A DNA stretch of 5,687 nucleotides, taken from Chitinophagaceae bacterium (GTDB lineage Bacteria > Bacteroidota > Bacteroidia > Chitinophagales > Chitinophagaceae). Location of the stretch: contig PLEB01000340.1 of NCBI GenBank assembly GCA_003136915.1, positions 1 through 5,687 on the forward strand, in the 5' to 3' direction. Position numbers and translations under genes: made by a program. Of the stretch, positions 4,323-5,687 are shown one piece after another (the first letter of the stretch is position 1; every line of letters starts with the position of its first letter). The notes under the pieces were generated by a model. The model did not search any database. It saw only the letters and a program-made list of their open reading frames with translations, and was not told where the DNA came from.

Positions 4323-5687
4323 TTAAGATTTTTTTCTTACCATAGTGAGGATAGTGGCAATCATCACGGATTCTCCCGAATCATCAATAACGTCAACATA
4401 CCATTTTACTATGCCTTTTGGTACAGTTTCCCCTTCCTTTAATTCCTGGTCTGTTTTCTCTTTGCAGGTCAGTCTGACGCCGATCGTTGTTCCTGCATAA
4501 ACAGGTTTTATGAAACGGCATTCTTCGATCCCGTAATTTAAAAGTACCGGGCCCTTGGCTGCATCCACAAATAATCCTGCTGCGGCGCTCAGAATAAAAT
4601 AACCATGCGCCACTGGTTTTTCAAAAATGGTTCCTTCTAATGATGTGTGGTCGGTATGGGCATAAAAATGATCCCAACTGAGATTGGCAAACTGCGCAAT
4701 ATCAGATTCCGTAATCGTGCGTTTATGGGTAACAACGGTATCCCCGATTTTCAGCTCCTCAAAATATTTTTTAAATGGATGTTTCTCATCCAAGGTTTGC
4801 CTCGCATGCGGTTGATAAACGGATGTGATTGCCGTAAGGGTTGTAGGCGAACCCTGAATCGCTATCCTCTGCATATAATGCTTTACTCCCCGGGCACCAC
4901 CCATTTCTTCGCCGCCCCCGGCCCTTCCAGGTCCGCCATGAACCAACATGGGCAGCGGAGAACCATGACCGGTACTTTCTTTTGCGCAATCCCTGTTTAA
5001 TACAAGTATCCTGCCATGGTGCGTTGCGGCACCTGTCACATACTGTTTTGCAACCTCATCAACGTACGTGACAATAGTACTGCACAGGGAACCCTTTCCT
5101 TTTTTTGATAATGCGATTGCTTCATCCATATTTCTATAAGGCATGAGCGTACTCACGGGCCCAAATGCTTCAATGCGATGGGCCTCTTCTCCGGAAAAAG
5201 GCCGATCATTCAGTAGCAAAAGAGGACCCATGAATGCTCCTTTGACAGCATCCGCATCCAATAATTCGACACTGTCCATTGACCCATAAATGATTTGTGA
5301 TGAGGCTAGTAATTTCCGAACCTGTTCGCGCACCTCTTTCCGCTGATCCTGTCCCGCCAGGGAACCCATTCGCACTTTTTCATTGGCAGGATTTCCGATG
5401 ACCGTTTGAGCAAGCGCCTTGAATATGGATTTACTCATTTCTTCGACCCGGTTTTCCGGTACGAAAATCCTGCGGATAGCGGTGCATTTTTGTCCTGCTT
5501 TTACTGTCATCTCCTTCCTCACCTCTTTTACAAAAATATCCCACTCTGGTTTTGAAGGATCCACATCCTCACCAAGTACAATACAATTCAATGAATCCGC
5601 TTCCATGGTAAAAGAGACATTCTCTTTGAGAATGTTCGCGTTGGATTTGAGCTTGAGGCCGGTAGATGCGGACCCGGTAAATGTAAC
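4323..5687 (-). CDS. paaZ: PaaZ, bifunctional oxepin-CoA hydrolase / aldehyde dehydrogenase, C-terminal two thirds
   Basis: The frame is open to the window edge, giving the last 454 residues; E. coli PaaZ has 681, so about 225 N-terminal residues are missing. PaaZ opens the oxepin-CoA ring with its C-terminal hydratase domain, then oxidises the resulting semialdehyde with its N-terminal NADP-dependent aldehyde dehydrogenase domain, in aerobic phenylacetate degradation. Visible ALDH features are TFTGSASTG (window residues 2-10, cofactor loop), FTMEADSLN (26-34) with general base E29, and GQKCTAIRR (65-73) with nucleophile C68. The 39-residue spacing of E and C equals E256 to C295 in E. coli. 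KESTGHGSPLPMLVHGGPGR (236-255) is a strong PaaZ signature. The MaoC-like (R)-hydratase domain begins near residue 303, with DHFYAH (339-344; D339, H344 catalytic pair) and AHGYFILSAAAGLF. Both active sites are intact. The ATG at 5606 is internal (MEADSL), not the start. It is the upstream partner of the crotonase gene. Confidence 0.95.
   Translation of the reverse strand, partial: VTFTGSASTGLKLKSNANILKENVSFTMEADSLNCIVLGEDVDPSKPEWDIFVKEVRKEMTVKAGQKCTAIRRIFVPENRVEEMSKSIFKALAQTVIGNPANEKVRMGSLAGQDQRKEVREQVRKLLASSQIIYGSMDSVELLDADAVKGAFMGPLLLLNDRPFSGEEAHRIEAFGPVSTLMPYRNMDEAIALSKKGKGSLCSTIVTYVDEVAKQYVTGAATHHGRILVLNRDCAKESTGHGSPLPMLVHGGPGRAGGGEEMGGARGVKHYMQRIAIQGSPTTLTAITSVYQPHARQTLDEKHPFKKYFEELKIGDTVVTHKRTITESDIAQFANLSWDHFYAHTDHTSLEGTIFEKPVAHGYFILSAAAGLFVDAAKGPVLLNYGIEECRFIKPVYAGTTIGVRLTCKEKTDQELKEGETVPKGIVKWYVDVIDDSGESVMIATILTMVRKKS

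Noticed and set aside
5604..5606. ATG at 5606 as a start for a shorter PaaZ-like gene
   Set aside because: The frame stays open to the window edge and the upstream residues (TFTGSASTG) are the conserved cofactor loop of PaaZ, so this Met is internal (FTMEADSLN).

Overview
The window is a 5.7 kb piece of a bacterial chromosome, most likely from a member of the Bacteroidota (Chitinophagaceae/Sphingobacteriia-like). This is inferred from moderate GC, AT-rich intergenic gaps, little Shine-Dalgarno signal before the starts, a TAnnTTTG-type promoter upstream of fabG, and gene families common in that phylum (bacterial GH3, PaaZ with a crotonase, beta carbonic anhydrase). No phage, insertion sequence, CRISPR array, tRNA or rRNA is visible.

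Layout, left to right. (1) The C-terminal 198 residues of a GH3-family acyl-adenylating protein on the plus strand. (2) A 420-residue multi-pass membrane protein on the minus strand, resembling GT-C/GT87-type glycosyltransferases; its 3' end overlaps the GH3 3' end by 28 bp. (3) An 84 bp divergent promoter region. (4) A complete FabG-type short-chain reductase on the plus strand, followed by a weak hairpin. (5) A complete type II beta carbonic anhydrase on the plus strand. (6) A 160 bp intergenic element made of degenerate 7-bp repeats that folds into one long interrupted hairpin between two convergent genes. (7) A minus-strand operon, transcribed right to left: the C-terminal two thirds of paaZ, then after 5 bp a crotonase-family gene.

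Functionally, paaZ plus crotonase points to aerobic phenylacetate degradation: ring opening of oxepin-CoA, then beta-oxidation-like steps. FabG and carbonic anhydrase are housekeeping functions in fatty-acid synthesis and CO2/bicarbonate supply. The GH3 protein and the membrane protein have no clear link to the others.

The most unusual feature is the heptamer element at 3408-3567. Four nested, collinear stem blocks pair across it, it begins two bases after the carbonic anhydrase stop codon, and it contains the stop codon of the opposing crotonase. The protein genes themselves belong to known families. I see no clear evidence of a new multi-gene system.
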